The notes under the pieces: model-generated
Databases searched by the model: none
What the model saw: the letters and a program-made list of their open reading frames with translations, nothing else
What the model was told of the DNA's origin: nothing
Assembly: GCA_900547285.1 (NCBI GenBank)
Contig: URGF01000110.1
Coordinates: forward strand, 1 to 6,449
Source of the DNA: an uncultured Collinsella sp.
GTDB taxonomy: Bacteria > Actinomycetota > Coriobacteriia > Coriobacteriales > Coriobacteriaceae
Direction: 5' to 3'
DNA: 6,449 nt
In this document: positions 1 through 6,259 of the stretch, one piece after another
Layout of the letters: every line of letters starts with the position of its first letter
Numbering within the stretch: position 1 is the stretch's first letter
Made by a program: the position numbers and the translations under genes

Positions 1-7
1 ATAGTTT

Positions 8-50
8 AAAGGGCCCCGCTGCCGTTACGGTAGCGGGGCCCTTTTGTTTT
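8..50 (+). terminator. Rho-independent terminator of an upstream plus-strand gene
   Basis: A ten-base arm, GGGCCCCGCT at 11-20, pairs perfectly with AGCGGGGCCC at 32-41. The stem extends inward through a G-U pair (21/31) and CCG/CGG (22-24/28-30) to a three-base TTA loop. The stem is followed by TTTTGTTTT at 42-50, the classic U-rich tail for plus-strand transcription. Three A residues at 8-10 can pair with the first three T residues. Read on the minus strand, the tail is only TTTAAACTAT, so the hairpin could also stop birA transcripts but less efficiently. The gene it primarily serves lies left of the window. Confidence 0.9.
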
Positions 51-104
51 GCATGATGGGTTTGGATCGCCGGGTAAGGCTGCCGAGCGGCTGGCTGTGG
101 CGAC

Positions 105-881
105 CTACTCACTCAAGGGGCGCAATGACGCTTCCTCAAAATGGAAGGATCGCAAGCCGTCTTCTGTTTCGATGCACGCACGACCAAAGCCATCGACCGT
201 TTTAAAGATGCCTCGCGCCAGCTCGTCACCGGCAGGGGAGCGGGCGATAACGTGCTTTCCAATCCAATTGAGGTGAGCGACATATTCGCCGTGGACGGGC
301 GCGAGCGGTCCGGTGTTTTCTTCCATGGCGTTGAGGCGTTCTGCCCAGGCATCTATAGCGTCTATAACTGCGTGATAGACCTCATCGAGGAGCATGTCGA
401 CAGCTGGAACGTTCTCGTTAAGGTCCGAGAGACCGATTGCCGGCAGGCCGCCATCGGGCACCTCTTGGGGCGCATAGTTCACATTGACACCAATGCCACA
501 GACGGCGAAAGGTTTGCCTTCGTTATCGCGTGCGGCCTCGACCAGAATGCCGCCGAGTTTGCGTCCACGCGCGACCAGGTCGTTGGGCCATTTGAGGCCA
601 ATCTCGTTTGCAAGACCCTGTTTTTCGAGCGCCTCGAGCACCGCTAGGCCGCTGACGGCAGCAAGACCAGAGTACTTCGCAGGATTAACGCATGGACGCA
701 GGACAATCGAAAGCAATAGGTTGCCGGCGGTTGAATCCCACTTGTGGCCGCGCCGGCCGCGTCCTGCTGTCTGAGCCCGGGCGGCAAGTCCTGTGCCGTG
801 CGGCGCTCCCTGTTTTCCTGCTTCGAGCAGGTCATCGTTGGTCGATCCGGTTACGTCGACTATCGTTAATTTGGCATCCAT
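105..881 (-). CDS. birA: Biotin-[acetyl-CoA carboxylase] ligase (single-function BirA, no HTH domain)
   Basis: This 258-residue cytoplasmic enzyme is expected to activate biotin with ATP to biotinyl-5'-AMP and transfer it to the target lysine of a biotin carrier protein. Visible family motifs, in order, are GSTNDDLL (12-19), the biotinyl-AMP binding loop GRGRRG (40-45) followed by HKW, KWPND (97-101) with GRKLGGIL (106-113), and GIGVNVN (129-135). A small SH3-like C-terminal domain begins near residue 206. The protein opens directly at the catalytic domain, so the N-terminal helix-turn-helix that makes E. coli BirA a repressor is missing (class I type). The frame stays open 29 codons upstream, but ATG at 881 is chosen because TAAGGAGGTA lies at 900-891, a near-perfect Shine-Dalgarno about 10 bases away, and because family homology starts here. 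It diverges from the fatty-acid operon, whose last visible gene, accB, encodes the expected substrate. Function is highly certain from the motifs; the pairing with this AccB is inference. Confidence 0.95.
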   Translation of the reverse strand: MDAKLTIVDVTGSTNDDLLEAGKQGAPHGTGLAARAQTAGRGRRGHKWDSTAGNLLLSIVLRPCVNPAKYSGLAAVSGLAVLEALEKQGLANEIGLKWPNDLVARGRKLGGILVEAARDNEGKPFAVCGIGVNVNYAPQEVPDGGLPAIGLSDLNENVPAVDMLLDEVYHAVIDAIDAWAERLNAMEENTGPLAPVHGEYVAHLNWIGKHVIARSPAGDELARGIFKTVDGFGRACIETEDGLRSFHFEEASLRPLSE

Positions 882-972
882 AACGGCTGCTACCTCCTTA
901 ATGAATAAGTGAATAACGCAATGGTGTCGAGAGAGACACAATGTGAAGCCTTTGTCGCATTTGGACAATTTA

Positions 973-991
973 ATGTTAACACGTTAACAAC
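973..991. repeat. Operator-like element, copy 1 (contains a perfect inverted repeat)
   Basis: The core TGTTAACACGTTAACA at 974-989 is two 7-base arms, TGTTAAC and GTTAACA, in perfect inverted repeat around the two bases AC. This is typical of a site for a dimeric repressor. The whole 19-base element recurs 48 bases downstream with two mismatches. It overlaps the possible -35 hexamer of the fabH promoter. It does not resemble the published FapR site (TTAGTACCTAGTCTAA type) or the FabT site (TTTGA/TCAAA type). The identity of the binding protein is unknown. Confidence 0.6.
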
Positions 992-1010
992 GACTGAAAT
1001 GCGCTATCCT
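984..1010 (+). promoter_or_regulatory. Possible sigma-A-type promoter of the fab operon
   Basis: TTAACA at 984-989 matches five of six bases of a TTGACA -35 box. TATCCT at 1005-1010 is a fair -10 box. The 15-base spacer is shorter than the ideal 17, so the assignment is tentative. Transcription would begin near 1017, giving a leader of about 40 bases before fabH. The -35 box lies inside operator copy 1. Confidence 0.35.
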
Positions 1011-1020
1011 CTCTTGGTCG

Positions 1021-1039
1021 ATGTAAACACGTCAACAAC
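1021..1039. repeat. Operator-like element, copy 2
   Basis: This is a direct repeat of the element at 973-991, with 17 of 19 positions identical (T to A at 1025, T to C at 1033). Its core TGTAAACACGTCAACA (1022-1037) keeps the outer bases of the inverted repeat, with five of seven arm positions still complementary. It ends only two bases before the fabH Shine-Dalgarno and lies just downstream of the predicted transcription start, where a bound protein would block initiation or early elongation. Confidence 0.5.
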
Positions 1040-1055
1040 TCAAAGGAGGTTAGTG

Positions 1056-2015
1056 ATGGGTTTCACGATTCTTGGAACAGGCTCGGCGCTTCCTAAGCGC
1101 AGTGTTTCCAATGACGAGCTGTCCGAGTTCCTCGATACCTCGGATGAGTGGATTTTTACCCGCACAGGTATTAAGAGTCGCCACGTCTGCACCACCGAGT
1201 CACTTGACGACCTTGCCGTAGCGGCGAGCGAGCGGGCACTTCAGGTGTCCGGAATCGACGCGAGCCAGTTGGATCTGATCGTCTGCTCGACGACGACGGG
1301 TGACCACCTTGTTCCCGCCGAGGCGTGTGCCGTTGCTGAGCGACTGGGCGCGACGTGCCCTGCCTTCGATGTCTCGGCTGCCTGCGCCGGCTTCGTATTT
1401 GCGCTCGATGTTGCCGAGGGCTATATCGCCCGAGGACGAGCCAAGCATGTGCTTGTCGTTGCCGCCGAGCAGATGACGCGCGCGCTCGACTGGACCGACC
1501 GCGCCACCTGTGTGCTCTTTGGCGATGGGGCAGGCGCCGCGGTGATTGAGGCTGGGGGAGACAGCCCCCTTGCCGTTGAGCTTTCGACGGCGCCCGACGT
1601 CGAGACGTTGTGCGTTCCCGGTCTGGTCGGCACCTCGCCGTTTAAGGGCTCCGCAGATAGCGAGAGCGTGCTGTCCATGAATGGCCGCCGCGTGTTCAAG
1701 TTCGGCGTCAACGCGATTTGCGACACGGTCCATAAGCTTGCGAGCGATGCGGGCATTTCGGTCGAGGACATCGACCATTTTGTATTCCATCAGGCTAACG
1801 AACGAATCCTGAGTCAGGCGGTCAAGCGCCTCGGTGTGCCAGACAAGCGCGTGGTTCGAACGCTGCGCGAGACCGGCAACATTTCGAGCGCATGCATTCC
1901 GCTTGCCCTCGACCGGCTGGCAAACGCCGGTGCACTTCACACGGGCGACACCATCACCCTCGTTGGATTTGGCGCCGGTCTGGATATAGGTGGCTATCTA
2001 CTTCGTTGGAAGTAG
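1056..2015 (+). CDS. fabH: 3-oxoacyl-[ACP] synthase III (KASIII), chain-initiating
   Basis: This 319-residue thiolase-fold enzyme condenses a starter acyl-CoA with malonyl-ACP to give the first 3-ketoacyl-ACP, committing carbon to the type II fatty-acid cycle. The catalytic Cys-His-Asn triad is visible as Cys110 in DVSAACAGF, His245 in VFHQANERI and Asn275 in TGNISSACIPLAL. DEWIFTRTGI (30-39) and the C-terminal FGAGLDIGGYLLRW are also family marks. Length matches the usual 310-330. ATG 1056 is chosen over in-frame upstream codons because AAAGGAGGT sits at 1042-1050 and homology starts at the next residues; the upstream extension would run through the control region. It is the first gene of the operon. 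The stretch after the catalytic Asn (ISSAC) and the LDIGGY near the C-terminus differ mildly from the common NTSAAS and LTWGAA forms. Acetyl versus branched starter preference cannot be read from the sequence with confidence. Confidence 0.96.
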   Translation: MGFTILGTGSALPKRSVSNDELSEFLDTSDEWIFTRTGIKSRHVCTTESLDDLAVAASERALQVSGIDASQLDLIVCSTTTGDHLVPAEACAVAERLGATCPAFDVSAACAGFVFALDVAEGYIARGRAKHVLVVAAEQMTRALDWTDRATCVLFGDGAGAAVIEAGGDSPLAVELSTAPDVETLCVPGLVGTSPFKGSADSESVLSMNGRRVFKFGVNAICDTVHKLASDAGISVEDIDHFVFHQANERILSQAVKRLGVPDKRVVRTLRETGNISSACIPLALDRLANAGALHTGDTITLVGFGAGLDIGGYLLRWK

Positions 2016-2067
2016 TCGCACATAGGAAATAAAAACGCCCCTAGGGCACAAACAAAGGAGAACTACC

Positions 2068-2304
2068 ATGGCAGATCAGAAGACCTTCGAGCGCGTTTGC
2101 GATGTTATCCGCGAGACCGCCGGTCTTGACGACGTCGAGATGAAGCCCGAGTCCACGCTCGAGGAGATTGGTCTCGACAGCCTGGGCACCGTCGAGATCC
2201 TCGTCGCCGTCGAGGACGAGTTTGGCATCCAGCTCGATACCGAGGAGAACCCCAAGACGGTCGGCGAGTTCGCCGATACGGTCGAGGCGGCATTGGAGAA
2301 GTAG
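2068..2304 (+). CDS. acpP: Acyl carrier protein
   Basis: This small acidic 78-residue protein carries the growing acyl chain on a 4'-phosphopantetheine arm. The attachment site is Ser38 in the motif GLDSLGTVEIL (35-45), and the surrounding four-helix pattern and length are standard for ACPs. The start is supported by AAAGGAG at 2054-2060, seven bases before ATG. A 52-base gap separates it from fabH, the longest in the operon, and the gap contains only a weak 4-base stem. The strong ribosome-binding site fits the high abundance ACP normally needs. The phosphopantetheinyl transferase (AcpS) that activates it is not in the window. Confidence 0.96.
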   Translation: MADQKTFERVCDVIRETAGLDDVEMKPESTLEEIGLDSLGTVEILVAVEDEFGIQLDTEENPKTVGEFADTVEAALEK

Positions 2305-2306
2305 AG

Positions 2307-3251
2307 ATGCTCAAGACTCCTCTCTGCGATTTGCTCGGCATCGAAAAGCCCGTGTTCCAGGGCGGTATGGCCTGGATTGCCGATGCCTCGCTGGCGTCCG
2401 CAGTGTCCGAGGCGGGTGGCTTAGGCATCATCGCGGCCATGAACGCCGACGCCAACTGGCTTCGCGACCAGATTCATGAGCTGCGCGCCAGGACGGATAA
2501 GCCCTTTGGCGTCAACGTCATGCTCATGAGCCCGTTTGCCGACGAGGTCGCGCGGGTCGTGATTGACGAGCGGGTGCCGGTCGTCGTGACGGGTGCCGGC
2601 AATCCCACCAAGTACATGAAGGCGTGGAACGAGGCGGGCATCAAGGTCATCCCGGTCGTTGCCTCGGTGGCGCTGGCGCGCCTCGTGGCGCGTCGTGGGG
2701 CCACGGCGGTTGTTGCCGAGGGCACCGAATCGGGCGGCCATATTGGCGAGACCTCGACGATGGCACTGGTGCCGCAGGTCGTCGATGCGGTCGACATTCC
2801 CGTCGTGGCTGCCGGCGGTATTGCCGACGGCCGCGGCATGGCGGCCGCCTTTATGCTGGGCGCCGCCGGCGTGCAGGTGGGTACGCGCTTTCTGATCGCA
2901 GACGAGTGCACCGTATCGGAGCAGTACAAGGAGATGGTCCTGAAGGCCAACGACACCTCGACGCGTGCGACCGGCCGCTCGACGGGACACCCGGTGCGTG
3001 CCCTCAAGAGCCCCTTCACCAACGCCTACGCCAAGAGCGAGGCGGCGGGCGTAAGCGTCGAGGAGCTCGGGGCCATGGGCACGGGCGCCCTTCGCAAGGC
3101 CGCCAAGGACGGCAATTACGAAGAGGGCTCGTTTTTGTGTGGACAGATTGCCGGCATGGTCAACGAGCGCCAAAGTGCACGTGAAATCGTTGACGACCTG
3201 GTCGATGGCGCCGAGCACGTCCTGAAGGGTGCGTGCGCATGGGTGGCGTAG
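2307..3251 (+). CDS. fabK: Enoyl-[ACP] reductase II, FMN-dependent
   Basis: This 314-residue TIM-barrel flavoprotein of the nitronate monooxygenase-like superfamily reduces trans-2-enoyl-ACP with NAD(P)H and FMN, the last step of each elongation cycle. It can be lined up from memory almost end to end with Streptococcus pneumoniae FabK: PVFQGGMAWIAD (15-26), GGLGII (37-42), DKPFGVN (64-70), VTGAGNPTKYM (94-104), EGTESGGHIG with His145 (138-147), AAGGIADGRG (168-177) and VQVGTRF (189-195). The phosphate of FMN is expected to sit at the GGIADG and QVGTRF loops. Only two bases separate it from acpP, and its ribosome-binding site GGAGAA (2295-2300) lies inside the end of acpP. Its own end overlaps fabD by 13 bases. 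Enzymes of this family are unrelated to the triclosan target FabI. Confusion with a plain nitronate monooxygenase is unlikely given the operon and the close FabK match. Confidence 0.95.
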   Translation: MLKTPLCDLLGIEKPVFQGGMAWIADASLASAVSEAGGLGIIAAMNADANWLRDQIHELRARTDKPFGVNVMLMSPFADEVARVVIDERVPVVVTGAGNPTKYMKAWNEAGIKVIPVVASVALARLVARRGATAVVAEGTESGGHIGETSTMALVPQVVDAVDIPVVAAGGIADGRGMAAAFMLGAAGVQVGTRFLIADECTVSEQYKEMVLKANDTSTRATGRSTGHPVRALKSPFTNAYAKSEAAGVSVEELGAMGTGALRKAAKDGNYEEGSFLCGQIAGMVNERQSAREIVDDLVDGAEHVLKGACAWVA

Positions 3252-4165
3252 CGTTTCTGTTTGCCGGCCAGGGCGCCCAGCACCCCGCGATGGGCGTCGA
3301 CCTGATCGAGGCATCGCCGGCCGCCGCCGAGGTGTTCGCCATTGCCGACGAGGTGCGCCCGGGGACCAGTGAGCAGTGCCGAAGCGCCTCCAAGGAGGAA
3401 CTCTCGCAGACCGAGAACACGCAGCCGTGCGTGTTCGTTCACGATCTGGCAGCGGCTGTCGCCCTGCGTGAGCGCGGCGTGGTACCTGCCGCCTGTGCGG
3501 GTTTTTCGCTTGGCGAGGTCGCCGCGCTCACCTTTGCGGGGGCGTTCGATACGCGAGCGGGCTTTGAGCTCGTGTGCGAGCGCGCGGCGCTGATGGCCGC
3601 GGCTGCCGAGCGCCATCCGGGCGGCATGCGCGCCGTCATCAAGCTCGATGCGGCGCAAGTCGAGAACCTGGCAAAACAGGCCGGCGAGGACTGCTGGCCG
3701 GTCAACTACAACAGTCCGCAGCAGACGGTTGTTGCCGGAGCGCCCGAGGCGCTGCAGGAGCTCGACGTCCTAGTAAAAGAGGCTGGCGGCCGCGCTATGA
3801 AAGTCGCGGTGTCGGGCGCATTTCATAGCCCCTATATGGCCGAGGCGACTGAGGGGCTGGCGACGTATATCCAAGCCGGCCACGCGCCGTCACCGCTGCT
3901 GATTCCGGTCATGGCAAACATGACGGCGGCGCCCTATCCGGCGGACCCGCGAGCGGCATCGGATGTCTTGGCCAATCAGGTGAGTCATGCCGTTCGTTGG
4001 GTCGACACGCTGCATGCTCTGCAGAATCAGGGCATCGACACGTTTATTGAGGTCGGCCCTGGCAAAACGCTGTCGGGCCTGGTTAAGCGTACGCTGTGCG
4101 ACGTTCGCGTGTATTCGTGCGAAACGGCCGAGCAGGTCGCAGCTATTGCCGACGAGCTCGCATAG
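3239..4165 (+). CDS. fabD: Malonyl-CoA:[ACP] transacylase
   Basis: This 308-residue alpha/beta-hydrolase-like acyltransferase moves malonyl from CoA to AcpP, supplying the extender unit to FabH and FabF. Motifs are FAGQGAQ (8-14), the nucleophile elbow GFSLGE with Ser90 (88-93), Arg115 in CERAALM (malonate carboxylate contact), SGAFHSPYM with His196 (192-200), and EVGPGKTLSGL near the C-terminus. The residue before the catalytic Ser is Phe89, where most family members have His; Streptococcus FabD also departs from His here, so activity is still expected. The frame also offers GTG 3233, but ATG 3239 is chosen because GAAGGG at 3224-3229 is then nine bases away rather than three, and MGGVAFLF fits the family start. 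The start lies inside the end of fabK (13-base overlap), suggesting coupled translation. Confidence 0.95.
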   Translation: MGGVAFLFAGQGAQHPAMGVDLIEASPAAAEVFAIADEVRPGTSEQCRSASKEELSQTENTQPCVFVHDLAAAVALRERGVVPAACAGFSLGEVAALTFAGAFDTRAGFELVCERAALMAAAAERHPGGMRAVIKLDAAQVENLAKQAGEDCWPVNYNSPQQTVVAGAPEALQELDVLVKEAGGRAMKVAVSGAFHSPYMAEATEGLATYIQAGHAPSPLLIPVMANMTAAPYPADPRAASDVLANQVSHAVRWVDTLHALQNQGIDTFIEVGPGKTLSGLVKRTLCDVRVYSCETAEQVAAIADELA

Positions 4166-4195
4166 TCCACAGGGCTGTAACCCGAAAGGAATGAC

Positions 4196-4969
4196 ATGGG
4201 CAACTTGAACAACGGCGCGCTCGAGCGCAACGACTCACGTCGCGTGGCACTGGTCACGGGCGGCTCGCGGGGTATCGGCCGCGCCTGCGCTGTCGGTCTG
4301 GCGGAGGACGGCTTTGATATCGCCGTCGTCTATGCCGGCAGCGTCGATGCGGCGCGCAAGACGTGCGAAGCCTGTGAGGCGGTTGGCGCCACGGCACGCG
4401 CATATCAATGCGACGTGGCCGATCCCGCTGCCGTCAACGCGTGCGTGGAAGCGGTCCTCAACGACTTTGGTTCCATTTGGGCGCTCGTCAACAACGCCGG
4501 CATCACCCGCGATGGCCTGCTCATGCGCATGGGCGATGACGCATTCGATCGCGTGCTCGATGTCAATCTCAAGGGAACATTCAATATGACGCGCGCGCTC
4601 ACCAAGACCTTTATGCGCCAGCGCGGCGGTTGCGTCGTCAACATGAGCTCGGTCGTGGGCCTGATGGGCAATGCCGGGCAAGCCAACTACGCTGCTTCCA
4701 AGGCGGGCGTGATAGGGCTTACCAAGGCGGTGGCGCGCGAGCTTGCGCCTCGTGGCGTACGAGCGAACGCGGTCGCCCCCGGGTTTGTCGAGACAGATAT
4801 GACGGCAAAGCTCTCGGAGAAGGTGCGTACGGCAACCGAGGAACAGATTCCCCTTAAGCGCATGGCACGTCCCGAGGAAGTGGCCGGCGTGGTGCGCTTT
4901 TTAGCGAGCGATGCGGCTGCTTACATTACGGGCGAGGTCGTGCGCGTCGACGGCGGAATGGCGATGTAG
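4196..4969 (+). CDS. fabG: 3-oxoacyl-[ACP] reductase
   Basis: This 257-residue short-chain dehydrogenase/reductase reduces 3-ketoacyl-ACP to 3-hydroxyacyl-ACP with NADPH. The Rossmann glycine motif TGGSRGIG is at 21-28, NNAG at 99-102, and the catalytic tetrad is Asn124, Ser152 (in NMSSVVG), Tyr165 and Lys169 (YAASK). The stretch VVGLMGNAGQANYAASKAG and the APGFVETDMT segment are characteristic of FabG rather than other reductases of this large superfamily. The first 15 residues (to SRR) are polar and extend about eight residues beyond the E. coli protein. ATG 4196 has AAAGGA at 4185-4190, five bases upstream; the ATG at 4191 is out of frame. It follows fabD after 30 bases. Confidence 0.95.
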   Translation: MGNLNNGALERNDSRRVALVTGGSRGIGRACAVGLAEDGFDIAVVYAGSVDAARKTCEACEAVGATARAYQCDVADPAAVNACVEAVLNDFGSIWALVNNAGITRDGLLMRMGDDAFDRVLDVNLKGTFNMTRALTKTFMRQRGGCVVNMSSVVGLMGNAGQANYAASKAGVIGLTKAVARELAPRGVRANAVAPGFVETDMTAKLSEKVRTATEEQIPLKRMARPEEVAGVVRFLASDAAAYITGEVVRVDGGMAM

Positions 4970-5008
4970 AAACCAGGGCCGAAGAACGGCTTGGATGAGG
5001 AGACCATG

Positions 5009-6256
5009 ATGGAACAGAGAGTTGCAATCACCGGCATCGGTGCCGTATCGCCGCTCGGCAACACCGCGCTTGCCACCTGGGCGGCCATGTGCGCCGGGAC
5101 CTGTGGCATCGGCCCGATCACGCACTTCGATACCGATGCGTTTACCGTCAAGGTGGCGGCCGAAGTCAAGGGCTTTGACGGCAACGAGTACTTTGGCAAG
5201 CGTGACGCCAAGCATCTGGACCCCTGCGTTCAGTTTGCGATGGCGGCTTCGGACGAGGCAATGCACGATGCGGGCTTTGATGTCGAAGGCGCCATCGATC
5301 GTGAGCGCCTGGGCGTCTACGTGGGCTCGGGCGTGGGCGGCATGACGACGCTCGTCGACAACGTCCACACGATCGCCGATCGTGGACCTCGCCGCGCATC
5401 GCCCTATATGATTGCGATGATGATCCCCAACATGGCTTCGGGCAATATCGCGATCCGCCACAAGGCAAAGGGACCGACCCTGCCAGTCGTGACTGCTTGC
5501 GCGCCCTCGGCCCATGCGGTGGGGGAGGCGTTCCGCGCCATCAAGCACGGCTATGCCGACGCGATCCTCGCGGGCGGCGCCGAGGCGGCCATTATCCCCG
5601 ATGCCGTTGCGGGCTTTACGTCCTGCCGCGCATTGACCACCAACCCTGATCCCGCGACGGCTTGCCGCCCGTTCGATGCAGACCGCGACGGCTTTGTGAT
5701 GGGCGAGGGCGCTTGCGTGCTGGTACTCGAGAGCATGGAACATGCGCAGGCGCGCGGTGCGCACATTTATGCCGAGGTCGTGGGCTACGGCAACACCGAT
5801 GATGCTTATCACATCACGAGTCCCGATCCCGAGGCTGCCGGCATTGCCCGCGCGATATCGCTGGCGGTGGCCGAGGGCGACGTCAAGCCTTCCGAGGGCC
5901 TCTACATCAATGCCCACGGCACCTCGACCAAGCTTAATGATTCGTCCGAGACGGCGGGCATTAAGCGAGCGCTCGGCGAGGACGCGGCGCGCGCCGCACA
6001 TGTCTCGTCGACCAAGTCGATGACGGGGCACATGATCGGTGCCACGGGGGCCATCGAGGTCATGGCCTGCGCCATGGCACTCGAGCAGGGCGTGGTGCCG
6101 CCGACCATTAACTACCACACGCCCGATTCCGCCTGCGATCTTGATTACACGCCCAATCGCGCGGTTCGCGCCGACCTTACCTGGGCGCTTTCGACCAACC
6201 TGGGCTTTGGCGGGCACAACGCCGCCATCGCGCTGCGTAGATATACGAGGAGCTAG
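5009..6256 (+). CDS. fabF: 3-oxoacyl-[ACP] synthase II (KASII), chain-elongating
   Basis: This 415-residue thiolase-fold condensing enzyme extends acyl-ACP by two carbons using malonyl-ACP. The Cys-His-His active site is visible as Cys164 (VVTACAPSAH), His303 (NAHGTST) and His341 (STKSMTGHMIGATGA), with Lys336 in the same last motif. Phe400 in GFGGHN matches the gatekeeper of E. coli FabF. The oxyanion-side motif ACAPSAH is unusual: most relatives have Ala-Cys followed by Ala/Thr, Ser/Thr and Gly. HGTSTK also replaces the more common HGTSTP. The frame opens at TTG 4991 and offers ATG 5006 and ATG 5009; 5009 is preferred because GAGGAG at 4997-5002 is six bases away. It follows fabG after 39 bases and ends three bases before accB. 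FabF rather than FabB is preferred from the length and the FGGHN ending. Confidence 0.94.
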   Translation: MEQRVAITGIGAVSPLGNTALATWAAMCAGTCGIGPITHFDTDAFTVKVAAEVKGFDGNEYFGKRDAKHLDPCVQFAMAASDEAMHDAGFDVEGAIDRERLGVYVGSGVGGMTTLVDNVHTIADRGPRRASPYMIAMMIPNMASGNIAIRHKAKGPTLPVVTACAPSAHAVGEAFRAIKHGYADAILAGGAEAAIIPDAVAGFTSCRALTTNPDPATACRPFDADRDGFVMGEGACVLVLESMEHAQARGAHIYAEVVGYGNTDDAYHITSPDPEAAGIARAISLAVAEGDVKPSEGLYINAHGTSTKLNDSSETAGIKRALGEDAARAAHVSSTKSMTGHMIGATGAIEVMACAMALEQGVVPPTINYHTPDSACDLDYTPNRAVRADLTWALSTNLGFGGHNAAIALRRYTRS

Positions 6257-6259
6257 AGC

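Larger units (their letters stand above)
882..1055. promoter_or_regulatory. Divergent birA/fabH control region
   Basis: These 174 bases separate the two divergent start codons and should contain promoters for both directions. The composition is clearly more AT-rich than the flanking genes, especially at 955-1040. The region carries the birA ribosome-binding site (minus strand, 900-891), two copies of an operator-like element (973-991 and 1021-1039), a possible fabH promoter, and the fabH ribosome-binding site AAAGGAGGT (1042-1050). A short inverted repeat, GTGTC/GACAC (924-928 and 935-939), would lie in the birA leader. I could not pick a convincing birA promoter. Confidence 0.75.

Noticed and set aside
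51..104. Possible small gene or RNA between the terminator and the end of birA
   Set aside because: The ATG near 52 starts a frame that runs antisense into birA without a ribosome-binding site; nothing else is recognisable in these 54 bases.
141..647. 168-codon open frame on the plus strand opposite birA
   Set aside because: It is the complement of the birA catalytic region, which carries GRGRRG, KWPND and GIGVNVN motifs. The plus-strand product has no family features.
882..968. In-frame N-terminal extension of birA, which might have encoded a DNA-binding domain
   Set aside because: Only 29 residues with no helix-turn-helix pattern, and it crosses the birA ribosome-binding site. The near-perfect Shine-Dalgarno sets the start at 881.
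909..1055. In-frame N-terminal extension of fabH
   Set aside because: It translates through the AT-rich control region and the operator-like repeats. The strong Shine-Dalgarno and family homology both place the start at 1056.
1200..1940. 246-codon open frame on the minus strand opposite fabH
   Set aside because: It lies wholly within the confident fabH and shows no recognisable motifs.
2037..2047. GCCC-CTA-GGGC stem-loop between fabH and acpP, considered as an attenuator
   Set aside because: Only four base pairs and no T-tract follows; too weak to support a terminator or attenuator call.
2421..3314. 297-codon open frame on the minus strand opposite fabK
   Set aside because: It shows the same antisense GC-codon artefact: a low-complexity Arg/His/Gly/Ala product with no known fold, overlapping two confident genes.
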